From positions 1 to 43,560 of IMG/VR virus record IMGVR_UViG_3300013307_000025: a stretch of DNA of 43,560 nucleotides; one strand, written 5' to 3'. The DNA comes from a virus. The notes beneath the pieces were generated by a model. It was not told the origin of the DNA. It saw only the letters and a list, made by a program, of their open reading frames with translations, and made no database searches. The translations under genes and the position numbers were made by a program. This document shows positions 1 through 8,368 of this stretch, piece by piece; the stretch's first letter is position 1, and every line of letters begins with the position of its first letter.

Positions 1-14
1 CCAGCTACCAGCTC
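1..14. repeat. 14-bp terminal redundancy of the assembled contig
   Basis: Bases 1-14 (ccagctaccagctc) are identical to bases 43547-43560. If the two ends are merged once, the internal virion protein C frame runs through the junction without a break. If they are simply joined end to end, a stop codon appears at once. The repeat is therefore most simply an assembler overlap on a circular contig, not the phage's true terminal repeat. Confidence 0.85.
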
Positions 15-1604
15 GTGATTGTTCTTCAGGTAGTAGGAGATGTAATGCTGCTCTGTTGCATTCAGTTTACCTTCCTTCACCTCACGCTTCATCTGCTCAG
101 TCAGGTGCGCACGCAGAGTGTCCATATCGGACAATGCAGAGCGCAGCTCGGGAGTGACGAGCGAAGGATTCTCAGAAGCACGCAGGATAGCGCGGCTGCT
201 GCTGGCATGGATAGCCTCATGCAGGAACACACGCAGCTCGTGACCGTCCATGCTACCAATCACGTCAGAGATGTTCATCTTACCTTTGCCCACAGCCCCT
301 TTAGGGAATGCGAGGCGCAGGTGCTCACCCGTAAAGTCACGGCTGTTCGGATGGTAGTGCGCCCGGAAGTTGGCCTTGCGGTCAAAGTGGATTGGCACAT
401 CTTGAGCATTGTCAGCAACTGCATCCATGATGGTGCGGTACTGTGCAGGGAAGTCTTCAGGTAATTTACCCTGAGACGCCAACTCATCCAGACGGTCCAT
501 AGCGCGGGACATAGCCGGACGCATTGGGATACCTTCGACCAGTGATTTACCGGCACGGGCACCCATGACTTTGGCACCAGCTTTTGCTTGATTGGTGTTG
601 ACTGCTTTTGCTTCCAGCTCCGCATAATCCACACTACCCTGTACAGAGCGAGCCGGGATATTGTCGAAGGTTGCAACGTCATCATCAAGGTCACGGGTAC
701 TGTTCGGCATCACCGGATTATCCGGGTCCACAGTCAGGTCCGAGGCTTTACCCTCAACCGTCACTGGAGTGTCATCAGCCAGATTAGGATGCACGCCTGT
801 GTCACTTGCGTAACGCGCTGCATCTTCATTCAGGTCAGTGTTGTTTGCTCCACGGTTCCCATCGGCAGCGGCGGCACGTTCAGCATCAGCTGCAACGTCA
901 TCCACCGCCCGGTCGGACCGGACGGCTACGCGGCCAAAGCCACGCTGTAACAGGTGGGTCATATCCAGAATGCCCGTACCAGCCACCAGCGCAGATGCAG
1001 CCGGGGATTGGCCCAGCTGGTCAGCGGTATAGACAGCACTCGCCACATCATAGGTGTCGGCAGCGATACGCAGTGCAGTTGCACCGGTACGGCCAATAGC
1101 ACCTTCCTGAACGAATGGGATAAGCATTGACGGGGCATCGGCTACCAACATACCAGCCATACCTGAGATTGGGTTAGCGGCAGCGGTGGCCAGCTCCTGA
1201 CGTACTTTTGGAATCTGTGCCATACGGTACTGGTATTCCGGGATGGACTCAGAGCCTTTCAGCCACTTAATCTCATCTTCATCAGGGCGCATCTCTTTGA
1301 CACGCGGGTCATTCGCCATGAAGTCAGTTGCTTTAAAGTTTGCGTCTGCATCGAAATCAGGAGCCTGCAACTTGGTAATCAAGCCACCCAGCACAGACGC
1401 CTTGGCACCAGCCACATAACTCTGGCCCATACCAACGTTAGCCTGCTGTGCAGTCAGTCGTCCTGTTTCGCGTGCAACACTCTGCACACCGTTGTCGGTG
1501 GCATCGTCGTAGTTCATCATAGGGGTATTGCCTGCGGCATCCCCAGCTTTATCATTAGCCTTGATTGCAGCGGGGTTGCCCGGCGCACGGGTAAAGTCTA
1601 CCAT
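1..1604 (-). CDS. Internal virion protein C, N-terminal part (T7 gp16-position), with HExxH motif
   Basis: This is the start of a large internal core/ejection protein; the rest is at the other end of the window (41032-43560). The ATG at 1604 follows a good ribosome site (TTTGGAG). The frame stays open to base 1 and covers residues 1-535. Merging the 14-bp end repeat gives 1372 residues, close to T7 gp16 (1318). By position it should be ejected into the host envelope at infection. I do not see the soluble lytic transglycosylase motif that T7 gp16 has near its N-terminus. Instead residues 462-466 read HEAIH, a zinc-protease HExxH motif, in the context RVFLHEAIHA. A possible third metal ligand is E531 in NNHELVAG. 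The virion role rests on position and size; the protease is an inference from the motif. Confidence 0.85.
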   Translation of the reverse strand, partial: MVDFTRAPGNPAAIKANDKAGDAAGNTPMMNYDDATDNGVQSVARETGRLTAQQANVGMGQSYVAGAKASVLGGLITKLQAPDFDADANFKATDFMANDPRVKEMRPDEDEIKWLKGSESIPEYQYRMAQIPKVRQELATAAANPISGMAGMLVADAPSMLIPFVQEGAIGRTGATALRIAADTYDVASAVYTADQLGQSPAASALVAGTGILDMTHLLQRGFGRVAVRSDRAVDDVAADAERAAAADGNRGANNTDLNEDAARYASDTGVHPNLADDTPVTVEGKASDLTVDPDNPVMPNSTRDLDDDVATFDNIPARSVQGSVDYAELEAKAVNTNQAKAGAKVMGARAGKSLVEGIPMRPAMSRAMDRLDELASQGKLPEDFPAQYRTIMDAVADNAQDVPIHFDRKANFRAHYHPNSRDFTGEHLRLAFPKGAVGKGKMNISDVIGSMDGHELRVFLHEAIHASSSRAILRASENPSLVTPELRSALSDMDTLRAHLTEQMKREVKEGKLNATEQHYISYYLKNNHELVA

Positions 1605-1630
1605 AATAATCTCCAAAGATAATGATAAAG

Positions 1631-1646
1631 GGGCGGCGTACCGCCC
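1631..1646 (-). other. Intergenic stem-loop with UACG tetraloop
   Basis: Between internal virion genes B and C the minus strand reads GGGCGG-TACG-CCGCCC, a perfect 6-bp GC stem capped by a UNCG-class tetraloop. It is followed by C and a loose T-rich stretch (TTTATCATTATC) just before the ribosome site of gene C. It could be a weak terminator, a processing site or an mRNA stabiliser. The T-tract is poor, so I favour processing or stability. Confidence 0.6.
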
Positions 1647-1653
1647 ACATTGT

Positions 1654-4431
1654 TTAGTTCATCCGATTGGTCAGAGCCGCGATTGGGTTCTGTGTTGGGT
1701 CCGTTTGACGGGAGCCATCCAGAGAAGCCCAGCGGTACAGACGGTCGAGACGGTCCTTGTTACGGATACTCTTCTCGGTTCCACCTGCATCCGTGAATGA
1801 TGGCAGACCTTTGAGGGTCTTAACCACTTCAGGATAGTCAACCTCGTGACGCTGGTACTTACCCATCACCTCAGCCATTGCTTTCGCATCAGCAGGGCGC
1901 TGGTACGCCATATCAGCCAGCATCGGCAGCGTCGAGTCACCGCGTACACCGGAGTCCTGCATGTACTTCTTCGTCATCGGGATGTACCGAGACTCATACA
2001 GCTCCTTCAGCTTGACCTGCGCCTCACCCTCAGTCATCCGGTCCGGCACGGCATCGCCAGAGGCATTATGCCAACCGTAGCCCACAGAGCCATTCGACTT
2101 GGTTCCCTTGAAGCCTTCATAGCGCATGGTGTTAGCCAGCAGACCATTGAAGACGCTCGGGTCCAGCCCAACGTTGTTGGTGCCAGATACAGCCATTGTC
2201 TTATAGCCACCACGGTCATGGTCCATAAAGGTGGCGATGTTCGTACCAGCTTTAGCGGCACCGTCTGCACGCTGCTTATCCACCATCGCTGCATAATCAG
2301 ACTGAGCCTGACGTGCGATGACATTGGCGGGTAATGCGATGCGACGTGCTGTGTACTGACCATTCTGACCTTTCACAGTCACAGACATGGTGAAGTCACG
2401 AGACAGAGCACCACCAGAGTTCGGGATAATCTGTACGCTGTCCATGTTGTCCACGTTCAGACCTTGGGCCTCAAACGTGCTGGAAACGGTCTTCTGCAAT
2501 GCGTCACGATAAGTGCTGGCATCAACACCAGTAGCCTGAGCGTAAGTGTCCAGAGTGGCACCGGGCGGCAGCGTAATGTTGCTGTTGAACCGACCAACTG
2601 TAACCGGGACTGTACGGGCCTGAATGTTGCCGACCAGCATCTTGTTAATCGTCTCCGGGGATTTACCCGAGAGCAGACCACGGTCAGTATCGCTGAGGCG
2701 GGTGTACTCCGCGTACAGCTGCTGTTTCAATGCAGCCCGTTGAGATAGCTCAGAGTCTGTAGAGAGCGGGTTAATGCGCTGATACCACGAGAGGGCTGAA
2801 TCTGTGTTCAACATATTCTCAGTAGGTGCGCTCGGCACATCCTTGTACATACCCGAGTTCTTCTCAATAGCCACGCGCTTGATTGTGTCAATCACGTTGT
2901 TATTGGCGTTCTGCGGGTCTTGCTCAATCGCAGACTTAATGATGCCTTGCCAATCTTTTGGAATGGTGTTCATCAAAGTGCTACGCGTCATATCGTCGCT
3001 GGCCTGATACATGGCCATAAACCCTGTGACGTTCTCCTGCACAGACTGCGGCATCTGGTAGGTGGTATTGCCATTCTCATCGGTGACAGGCTTCATCAGA
3101 GTGCTGAGTGTATCCAGCTGGTCTGTCATCTGCGTACCGACGCGCTGCAACGCCGTCTTCACAATCCACGGGTCGTTACCCTGTGAGCCAGCGGCCAGCA
3201 TCTTCGTGTTACCTTCCATAGTGTTTGGGAAGGCTTCCTGAATAGATGACTGAATCTGGCTGCGGGTTACACCCGGCGCTGCACTGTGCAACGCTTCGAC
3301 GGATAGGCCACCACCCTGCTGGGCAGCGGCAGTCACGAGACCCTGCATCTGTAATTTGGGAGTCTGCTCCTTGTGGACCTTGTTATAGAACTCCATCATC
3401 TGCCCGGTGCTAATCCGACCAGAGGTCTGCGCTTGAATCAGAGCATCCTCAAAGTTCTTCTTAGCCTCGCCCTGCTGATATGCCGGGAGGGTGCTGATGT
3501 TGTCATAACGGTTCTGCAAGTCCATGATGGTCGTACCGGCCTGCTGCGCACCAGCACGATTCCACTCAGAGTGGATTGCGCCAGTAAGGGCAGGGTCAGT
3601 TACGCCCATGATACCGGCTGCTTTGCCTGCGAGGGCATTAATATCATCCGGGTTATTCATGTTCTGAGCAGTGGTCAGGAACAGGTTATGCAGCTGAGAT
3701 TTCTTCTCATCCTGAGTCAGCGTAGTATTGCTGGCGACCATGTTTGCTTGGTCTTCCAGATAGTGCCACGATTGGTCGAAACCAGACACTTGCAGACCAT
3801 CAAGGAAGTTCTGCTGTGCTTGGAATCCACCCTGCTCGACTGCACGAGTGTTATTAATCTTCGCCTGACCTAAGCGCGTCTTGCGCAACAGGTTCAGAGA
3901 TGACTGTTGTGTGTTATCCAGAGAACGGGCCACGGCACCGACAGTATCGGCATCCATGTGTGGCAGGTAGCGGCCCAATGAGTTGAGCAGCTGCGCGTTA
4001 TTCTGGCGCTCTTGATGAAGAAAGTCTTCATCGGACATACCCTGCATCCCGGCCTGTTGAGCACGGGTGGTAATGCCAGCTTGGAAGTCGGTCAGGTTCT
4101 GCTGTACAGCGGCACCGAGGTAGCCTTTCTGGTACGCATCACGCATAAAGATATTCTGTTTCGACGCGGCGCTATCTGAGTTCTTCAGTGCATCCGGGTC
4201 TTGGGTTGCGTCAATCTGGCCCTGCGCCGCAGCGCGTTTCTGGCCTTCCTGAATCGCAGGTTGGAACGTACCCATGAAGCCGTTGAGGAAGCTACTGATA
4301 GCCTCATTCTTCGCATCATACTTCGGTTGTACTTCCTGAACTTGAGGGGCAGCAGCGCCAACCATGTAGTTAGTGCCGCCAATTTGCAGCTCACCGCTAC
4401 CGGTGTTAACGTCTTGGCGTAATACAGGCAT
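1654..4431 (-). CDS. Internal virion protein B with C-terminal lysozyme-like domain (phiKMV gp36-like)
   Basis: This 925-residue protein occupies the T7 gp15 position in the internal core. The long N-terminal part is Gln/Ala-rich and mostly helical in character. Around residues 765-905 a lysozyme-like segment appears: MRYEGF with a candidate catalytic Glu, then a glycine-rich GYGW motif like the GYG of T4-type lysozymes. In phiKMV the equivalent gp36 carries a muralytic domain at its C-terminus, so this is the likely peptidoglycan-opening activity during DNA entry. The reading frame can be extended one codon to a GTG, but the ATG at 4431 fits the AAGGAGG site (6-nt spacing). Gene A ends 15 bp upstream. 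The lysozyme call comes from motif and position, not from an alignment. Confidence 0.85.
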   Translation of the reverse strand: MPVLRQDVNTGSGELQIGGTNYMVGAAAPQVQEVQPKYDAKNEAISSFLNGFMGTFQPAIQEGQKRAAAQGQIDATQDPDALKNSDSAASKQNIFMRDAYQKGYLGAAVQQNLTDFQAGITTRAQQAGMQGMSDEDFLHQERQNNAQLLNSLGRYLPHMDADTVGAVARSLDNTQQSSLNLLRKTRLGQAKINNTRAVEQGGFQAQQNFLDGLQVSGFDQSWHYLEDQANMVASNTTLTQDEKKSQLHNLFLTTAQNMNNPDDINALAGKAAGIMGVTDPALTGAIHSEWNRAGAQQAGTTIMDLQNRYDNISTLPAYQQGEAKKNFEDALIQAQTSGRISTGQMMEFYNKVHKEQTPKLQMQGLVTAAAQQGGGLSVEALHSAAPGVTRSQIQSSIQEAFPNTMEGNTKMLAAGSQGNDPWIVKTALQRVGTQMTDQLDTLSTLMKPVTDENGNTTYQMPQSVQENVTGFMAMYQASDDMTRSTLMNTIPKDWQGIIKSAIEQDPQNANNNVIDTIKRVAIEKNSGMYKDVPSAPTENMLNTDSALSWYQRINPLSTDSELSQRAALKQQLYAEYTRLSDTDRGLLSGKSPETINKMLVGNIQARTVPVTVGRFNSNITLPPGATLDTYAQATGVDASTYRDALQKTVSSTFEAQGLNVDNMDSVQIIPNSGGALSRDFTMSVTVKGQNGQYTARRIALPANVIARQAQSDYAAMVDKQRADGAAKAGTNIATFMDHDRGGYKTMAVSGTNNVGLDPSVFNGLLANTMRYEGFKGTKSNGSVGYGWHNASGDAVPDRMTEGEAQVKLKELYESRYIPMTKKYMQDSGVRGDSTLPMLADMAYQRPADAKAMAEVMGKYQRHEVDYPEVVKTLKGLPSFTDAGGTEKSIRNKDRLDRLYRWASLDGSRQTDPTQNPIAALTNRMN

Positions 4432-4445
4432 CACTGCCCTCCTTG

Positions 4446-5120
4446 TTAGTTACCCAGCAGATTGCTGGATTGGAATTTGAAGCTCAGACCAAATGGATTC
4501 TTTGCAGCATTCGGGTCTGAATTAAAGCCTTGATAGTCGTAGGAACCTGTCGGCGTACCCTGCGCAGCTGTAACAGGAGCGCCGGGTGTTGTGCTGTTCG
4601 TACCGCTGGCGTATTTACCCGCCATAGAGCCGAGCACTGTACCGGCTGCGCCCATCAGGGCATTATCCATCACTTCACTGGAATGGTCTTCCACCGCATT
4701 CTTCAGCGAGTTACGGCCATTCGTGGTAATCTTCTCCAGCATGATGTTGCTCTGGTCGATTGCACGCATATAGTCGTTCTGCTGAGAGCCTACAGCCTGA
4801 GACTGTTTCTGGTTTACGGTGCTGATAGCGTCATTGACACTCGCTCCGATGGTGTCGGTCCCTGCTGCCTGCGCTGTGATTTGGTCACGCGCAGACATTC
4901 CTTGCAGGCCCACATTGTACAGAGCAGCTGTCGTCTGCTCACGCTGTTGTGCGCGTTGCAGATTAAGCTCAGTCGTCTGTTGCAATGTTTCGTACATGAC
5001 TTTCTTGTTGTAGTCCTGCACCATCTTATTCTGAGCGATGCTGGTCTCAGCTGCGGCCTTAGCCTGCTTTGAACCAGCATACACCTGAGACGCCACCTGC
5101 GCCACTAATAGCCATGCCAT
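4446..5120 (-). CDS. Internal virion protein A (T7 gp14-position)
   Basis: This 224-residue protein is the first of the three consecutive internal virion genes, similar in length to T7 gp14 (196). It has a short hydrophobic N-terminus (MAWLLVAQVASQVYAG) followed by a long Gln/Ala-rich helical region. A Gly/Ala stretch near residues 155-170 (ALMGAAGTVLGSMAGKYA) could insert in a membrane. The start codon overlaps the stop of the tail tubular B gene (TAAATGG), which suggests coupled translation. In T7 the equivalent protein leaves the virion first and forms the outer-membrane part of the ejection channel. The assignment rests on order, size and composition. Confidence 0.78.
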   Translation of the reverse strand: MAWLLVAQVASQVYAGSKQAKAAAETSIAQNKMVQDYNKKVMYETLQQTTELNLQRAQQREQTTAALYNVGLQGMSARDQITAQAAGTDTIGASVNDAISTVNQKQSQAVGSQQNDYMRAIDQSNIMLEKITTNGRNSLKNAVEDHSSEVMDNALMGAAGTVLGSMAGKYASGTNSTTPGAPVTAAQGTPTGSYDYQGFNSDPNAAKNPFGLSFKFQSSNLLGN

Positions 5121-7454
5121 TTATACCCTCCGGCGGCGCTGGTTATAGCGCAGTAGATAGCTGATATCGAGAAAGTTCATATCGTGTGTACCGTCCGTGC
5201 TGAATGTGACGTCAGTCGTATCAGCAAGGGTTCGGCACGGGATAGTCACGTTTGCCTGTGAGATGATTAACGGTCGGTCCGGCACCAGCTCTGGACTGTT
5301 CATAAACAGCCCGGTGTAATCGGCAGTGTTATCCACGTCAGTACGCACGTCCTGCACCCGAGTACGGAATACCCCGGTGTTACGCACAGCCACTTCCATA
5401 CGCACAAGGCGTACATGACCTGAGCCAACTTCCTTCCCATTCTCATCTTTCAAGATTGGGGAGGTAGGTGTCAGAGCACTGTTGAACTTAATCCCGGCCC
5501 AATACTGACCGTCCGGCACACCCAGCTCCACCATAGCTACCCACGTAGTTTGGTTGATGCTGCTGATACCAGCCTCTTCAGTCGCGGCGGTCCCGGTGGC
5601 GAAAGCGATACCCAGCTTGGCTCCAGCTTGAATTGCAGCCCGGAACTCCCCCGGCACAGTGAACGTACCACCACTGATGGTGATAGTGCTGTACAGGTCG
5701 AGATAAGGCAGCTCGGAGTTGGTCTGGTTATCGTAACCCTCACGCGGGTCAATAGCGGTGACATAGGTTGTGCCTGAACCATTGAGGAACAGGATTAACT
5801 TCTCACGCGCAAAATGACCGGCCATTACATCCAGCGGCATTGTCCAGCGGTGCCATGCAGCCTGCTCTTTACCTTCGCTCGACCACTGGTACTCATGCAC
5901 ATACAACTCTTTGGCGTTGCCACCAGAGAAGACACACATGTTGACCACGTTCGACGCGGCGGTGAATCGGATATCACCAGCCAGATACTCGGGGATATGC
6001 CCGGTTGCATCCTGTGAGACGTACTGAGAGGTCGTGTACTGCGATGGAATCAGCTCAAGCATACCAGAGTAGTTGCTGGACCGTTTGAACGGATACAGCA
6101 CTGTCTGGCCAGCCTGCATAGGACTGATGCGGGATACGCAGGATTCCTCACTGGTCAGGGAGATTGCAGCTGTAGTTGGCGTCAGGATATTCCCGCCTCC
6201 AGACACCACGGCCTGAATCGAATCTCCGAAGAGAACGAGGTCACGGTTGAACTGCATACCCCGGCGCAGGACTGAGTTCTGGCTGGAGCCGATACCGATA
6301 TCAATACGGTCGGCAGATTCCAGCTCGGTCACTGTGCTACGGAAGAATCGGTACGGGTTGCCCGAGCGAGACATTGTGATGAACGCACCCGACAGGAGCA
6401 CTAAGCGGCCCTGATAGGTAGTCATCCCGGTGATTGTGCCTTGGTCCAGAAACGTTGGCTTCTCGTTCGTCTTGTCGTCACCAGCGAGACGGCCCTCAAA
6501 AGCGGGAGCGGTCATACTGTCAACGCTGAGAACTCGTGGCATGTTGTTGATGCTGCCCGGTGAATCAAAGGAGCTATCCTCAATCCACGAGCGGGTAGGC
6601 TCATCCCAACGATACCACGTCAGGGCGTTTGCATCAGTACCGACGCTGTTCAGCATACCGTTACCACCAGCCGGGATAACCGCTGGCAGGTCTGCGATGG
6701 TGCTGACGTTGTGCGTCTTGCTGTAGCCGACATAAGAGATGCCCGAAGTCGAGGTGACATTCACCACGGCGGGGCCGACGACATACAGATACATATCCTG
6801 CTGATGCACTTCGATACCAGCGGCCTGCAATTGCTGAACCAGCTGTGAGGTGATATACGTTGGCACAGCCTTCTCAACCACAGTCGGGTCAGTGGCGGCA
6901 TCCTCTGCATTCGGGGTCTTGTAACTCACAGTTGTGGTTACACCACCTCGGGTCACAGTCAGGTCATAGGTCTTGCTGAAGGCACCAACTTTCGTATAGT
7001 ACCAGCCCATCGTGTTAGGGTCACGCTTGTTAGCGGGAGGACCACCAGCGGAGGGCTTTTGTTCAGTGTTAAGGATAAACGTCTCACCCGACACAGAGGT
7101 GCTCTGGATGGACGTAGCGCCAGCGGCGGTGATAAAGTAATTGTCCTGACCAGACGAGACAACAGCTGTGCCGTCTTTATTCAGGAGCCACCACGCGCCA
7201 GTGGTTGTGTTGATTACGAGGTTGCGGCCATCGGTCCCACGCTCCAGAAACTGTGTGTACAGGTTCGTGTTGGATAATGGACCAAAGTTATATGCTGCTA
7301 ACTTCGGAGTGCCGGGGCGGCGGCGAACACTGGTCACAGGGTCCGACAACATGTTGTCTTGGATTGTGACCTGACCATCCAGCCGTAGACGCGCCACCTG
7401 CTGTGATACGCCCTGTAAGAGGCTCTTATAAGTGCCTTCTAAGCTGGAAGCCAT
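5121..7454 (-). CDS. Tail tubular protein B (T7 gp12-like nozzle)
   Basis: This 777-residue protein is close to T7 gp12 (794). It follows tail tubular A and precedes the internal virion genes, exactly as in T7 and phiKMV. The N-terminus has the family pattern SYKSLLQGVSQQ-like (here TYKSLLQGVSQQVARLRLDG) followed by VRRRPGT, seen in many podophage nozzle proteins. The rest is beta-rich. It should form the hexameric nozzle at the tip of the short tail and anchor the tail fibres. The ATG at 7454 follows AAGGAGAGCAT. The next gene starts within its stop codon. Confidence 0.93.
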   Translation of the reverse strand: MASSLEGTYKSLLQGVSQQVARLRLDGQVTIQDNMLSDPVTSVRRRPGTPKLAAYNFGPLSNTNLYTQFLERGTDGRNLVINTTTGAWWLLNKDGTAVVSSGQDNYFITAAGATSIQSTSVSGETFILNTEQKPSAGGPPANKRDPNTMGWYYTKVGAFSKTYDLTVTRGGVTTTVSYKTPNAEDAATDPTVVEKAVPTYITSQLVQQLQAAGIEVHQQDMYLYVVGPAVVNVTSTSGISYVGYSKTHNVSTIADLPAVIPAGGNGMLNSVGTDANALTWYRWDEPTRSWIEDSSFDSPGSINNMPRVLSVDSMTAPAFEGRLAGDDKTNEKPTFLDQGTITGMTTYQGRLVLLSGAFITMSRSGNPYRFFRSTVTELESADRIDIGIGSSQNSVLRRGMQFNRDLVLFGDSIQAVVSGGGNILTPTTAAISLTSEESCVSRISPMQAGQTVLYPFKRSSNYSGMLELIPSQYTTSQYVSQDATGHIPEYLAGDIRFTAASNVVNMCVFSGGNAKELYVHEYQWSSEGKEQAAWHRWTMPLDVMAGHFAREKLILFLNGSGTTYVTAIDPREGYDNQTNSELPYLDLYSTITISGGTFTVPGEFRAAIQAGAKLGIAFATGTAATEEAGISSINQTTWVAMVELGVPDGQYWAGIKFNSALTPTSPILKDENGKEVGSGHVRLVRMEVAVRNTGVFRTRVQDVRTDVDNTADYTGLFMNSPELVPDRPLIISQANVTIPCRTLADTTDVTFSTDGTHDMNFLDISYLLRYNQRRRRV

Positions 7455-7463
7455 ATGCTCTCC

Positions 7464-8018
7464 TTATACGAAACGGGCTGAGTTGACCTTCTTGAAGCGC
7501 CGTGACTGAGCCGTGCTGCGGGATTGGTTACGCGCATGTTCACGGAACAGCAGACTGTATGCTTCATCAGAGTCAGAGATGAGTGATTGGAAATTGCTGT
7601 CTACACCGATATCATTACGGTAAGTCTCAGCGGCCACCCGGCAGGCGATGTACTGCGCTGCATATTCTGGCAGGTCTTCGAACTCATAGTCGATGTACGC
7701 CTTCAGGTACGTGCGCTCGGTGAAGCGGTTGCTCTGCTCCAGCAGGTTGAATAACCAGCCGTCACGTACAGCATACTTCTGACCGGCTTTACCATAGATA
7801 GCCAGTGCCTGTGCAGGCGGGGTGATGCGGTTGTCAGCGGTCGGTGTAATGGTCTGCTCAACAGTGTTGAACCACCAGCCTGTCGCAAGCAAACTGCGTC
7901 GATGTTGTGCTAGTGCAGACTTCACGATACCTGCACTCGGGTTGCTGGTGCTTTCAGAGACGACCTCTGATTCACCGATGGCCCGGAGGGTGATGTTGAT
8001 TGCCTCCAGTAATAGCAT
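7464..8018 (-). CDS. Tail tubular protein A (T7 gp11-like adaptor)
   Basis: This 184-residue protein is similar in length to T7 gp11 (196). The N-terminal pattern of a short helix, IGESEV, and later a bulky GWWFN motif after LLATG parallels the gatekeeper/adaptor family (T7 has IGEPPV and GWTFN). It should form the ring joining the portal to the nozzle. I chose the ATG at 8018 because AGGAGACAAT lies directly before it; a longer frame starting at 8036 has no better site. The gene lies between the tRNA-Asn and tail tubular B. Confidence 0.9.
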   Translation of the reverse strand: MLLLEAINITLRAIGESEVVSESTSNPSAGIVKSALAQHRRSLLATGWWFNTVEQTITPTADNRITPPAQALAIYGKAGQKYAVRDGWLFNLLEQSNRFTERTYLKAYIDYEFEDLPEYAAQYIACRVAAETYRNDIGVDSNFQSLISDSDEAYSLLFREHARNQSRSTAQSRRFKKVNSARFV

Positions 8019-8046
8019 ATTGTCTCCTTGCGACACTTAACGGAAT

Positions 8047-8123
8047 TGGCTGGCGAGGTGGGATTCGAACCCACTACCCTCGGCTTAACAGGCCGCCGCA
8101 CATACCACATGTGCTTCTCACCA
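8047..8123 (-). tRNA. tRNA-Asn (anticodon GTT), CCA encoded
   Basis: A full 77-nt cloverleaf can be folded by hand. The acceptor stem is TGGTGAG/CTCGCCA (7 bp, one G-T). The D-arm is GCAC/GTGC with GG in the loop, and the T-arm is GTGGG-TTCGAAT-CCCAC. The anticodon loop is CTGTTAA, giving GTT. The anticodon stem has one mismatch (G-A at 27-43). The discriminator base is G and the CCA end is encoded. It lies between the capsid-side terminator and tail tubular A, on the coding strand. Full length and an encoded CCA argue for an expressed gene rather than an attachment-site remnant; no integrase is present. Confidence 0.93.
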
Positions 8124-8156
8124 AATAATATTTATAAGTGCCTCCGCAGAAGCACT
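8121..8156 (-). terminator. Terminator-like hairpin after the capsid genes (T-phi position)
   Basis: On the minus strand AGTGCTTC-TGCG-GAGGCACT forms an 8-bp stem with a UGCG tetraloop (8137-8156). It is followed by an A/T-rich run (TATAAATATTATT) ending at the tRNA. T7 has its phage-RNAP terminator at the same place, after the major capsid gene, where it sets a high capsid-to-tail ratio. The T-run is interrupted, so some read-through into the tRNA and tail genes is expected. Confidence 0.7.
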
Positions 8157-8163
8157 GAAAATA

Positions 8164-8322
8164 TTACTCTTTGACTTCAGCCTTTGCAGGCTTACGCGCA
8201 GTGCGCTTAGTCTGGACGACAGGAACGTCGCCACGGATACGATTTGTTGCCTCGCGCAGATGCTTACGAGACGCTGCGATTTGAGCGTGATGCTCCGCAG
8301 TGTAGGTTTTCAGTACAGCCAT
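8164..8322 (-). CDS. Small basic protein downstream of capsid
   Basis: This 52-residue protein is rich in Lys, Arg and Ala (MAVLKTYTAEHHAQIAASRK at the start, then KRTARKPAKAEVKE at the end). The ATG at 8322 follows AAGGAGGCAGC. It is the last gene before the terminator and is 46 bp after the capsid gene, so it is probably co-expressed with capsid at a high level. I do not recognise a family. A small head-associated or DNA-binding role is possible from charge and position only. Confidence 0.75.
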   Translation of the reverse strand: MAVLKTYTAEHHAQIAASRKHLREATNRIRGDVPVVQTKRTARKPAKAEVKE

Positions 8323-8368
8323 GCTGCCTCCTTGACAAAATGGGAGCCTCATTGAGACTCCCTTGGGA

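Noticed and set aside
588-1099. Plus-strand frames across the structural region, and many others like them
   Set aside because: They are shadows of long minus-strand genes, with no ribosome sites, and are Arg/His/Cys-rich as expected for antisense frames.
8047-8123. tRNA as a prophage attachment site
   Set aside because: The tRNA is complete with CCA, and no integrase or excision gene is present in the whole genome.
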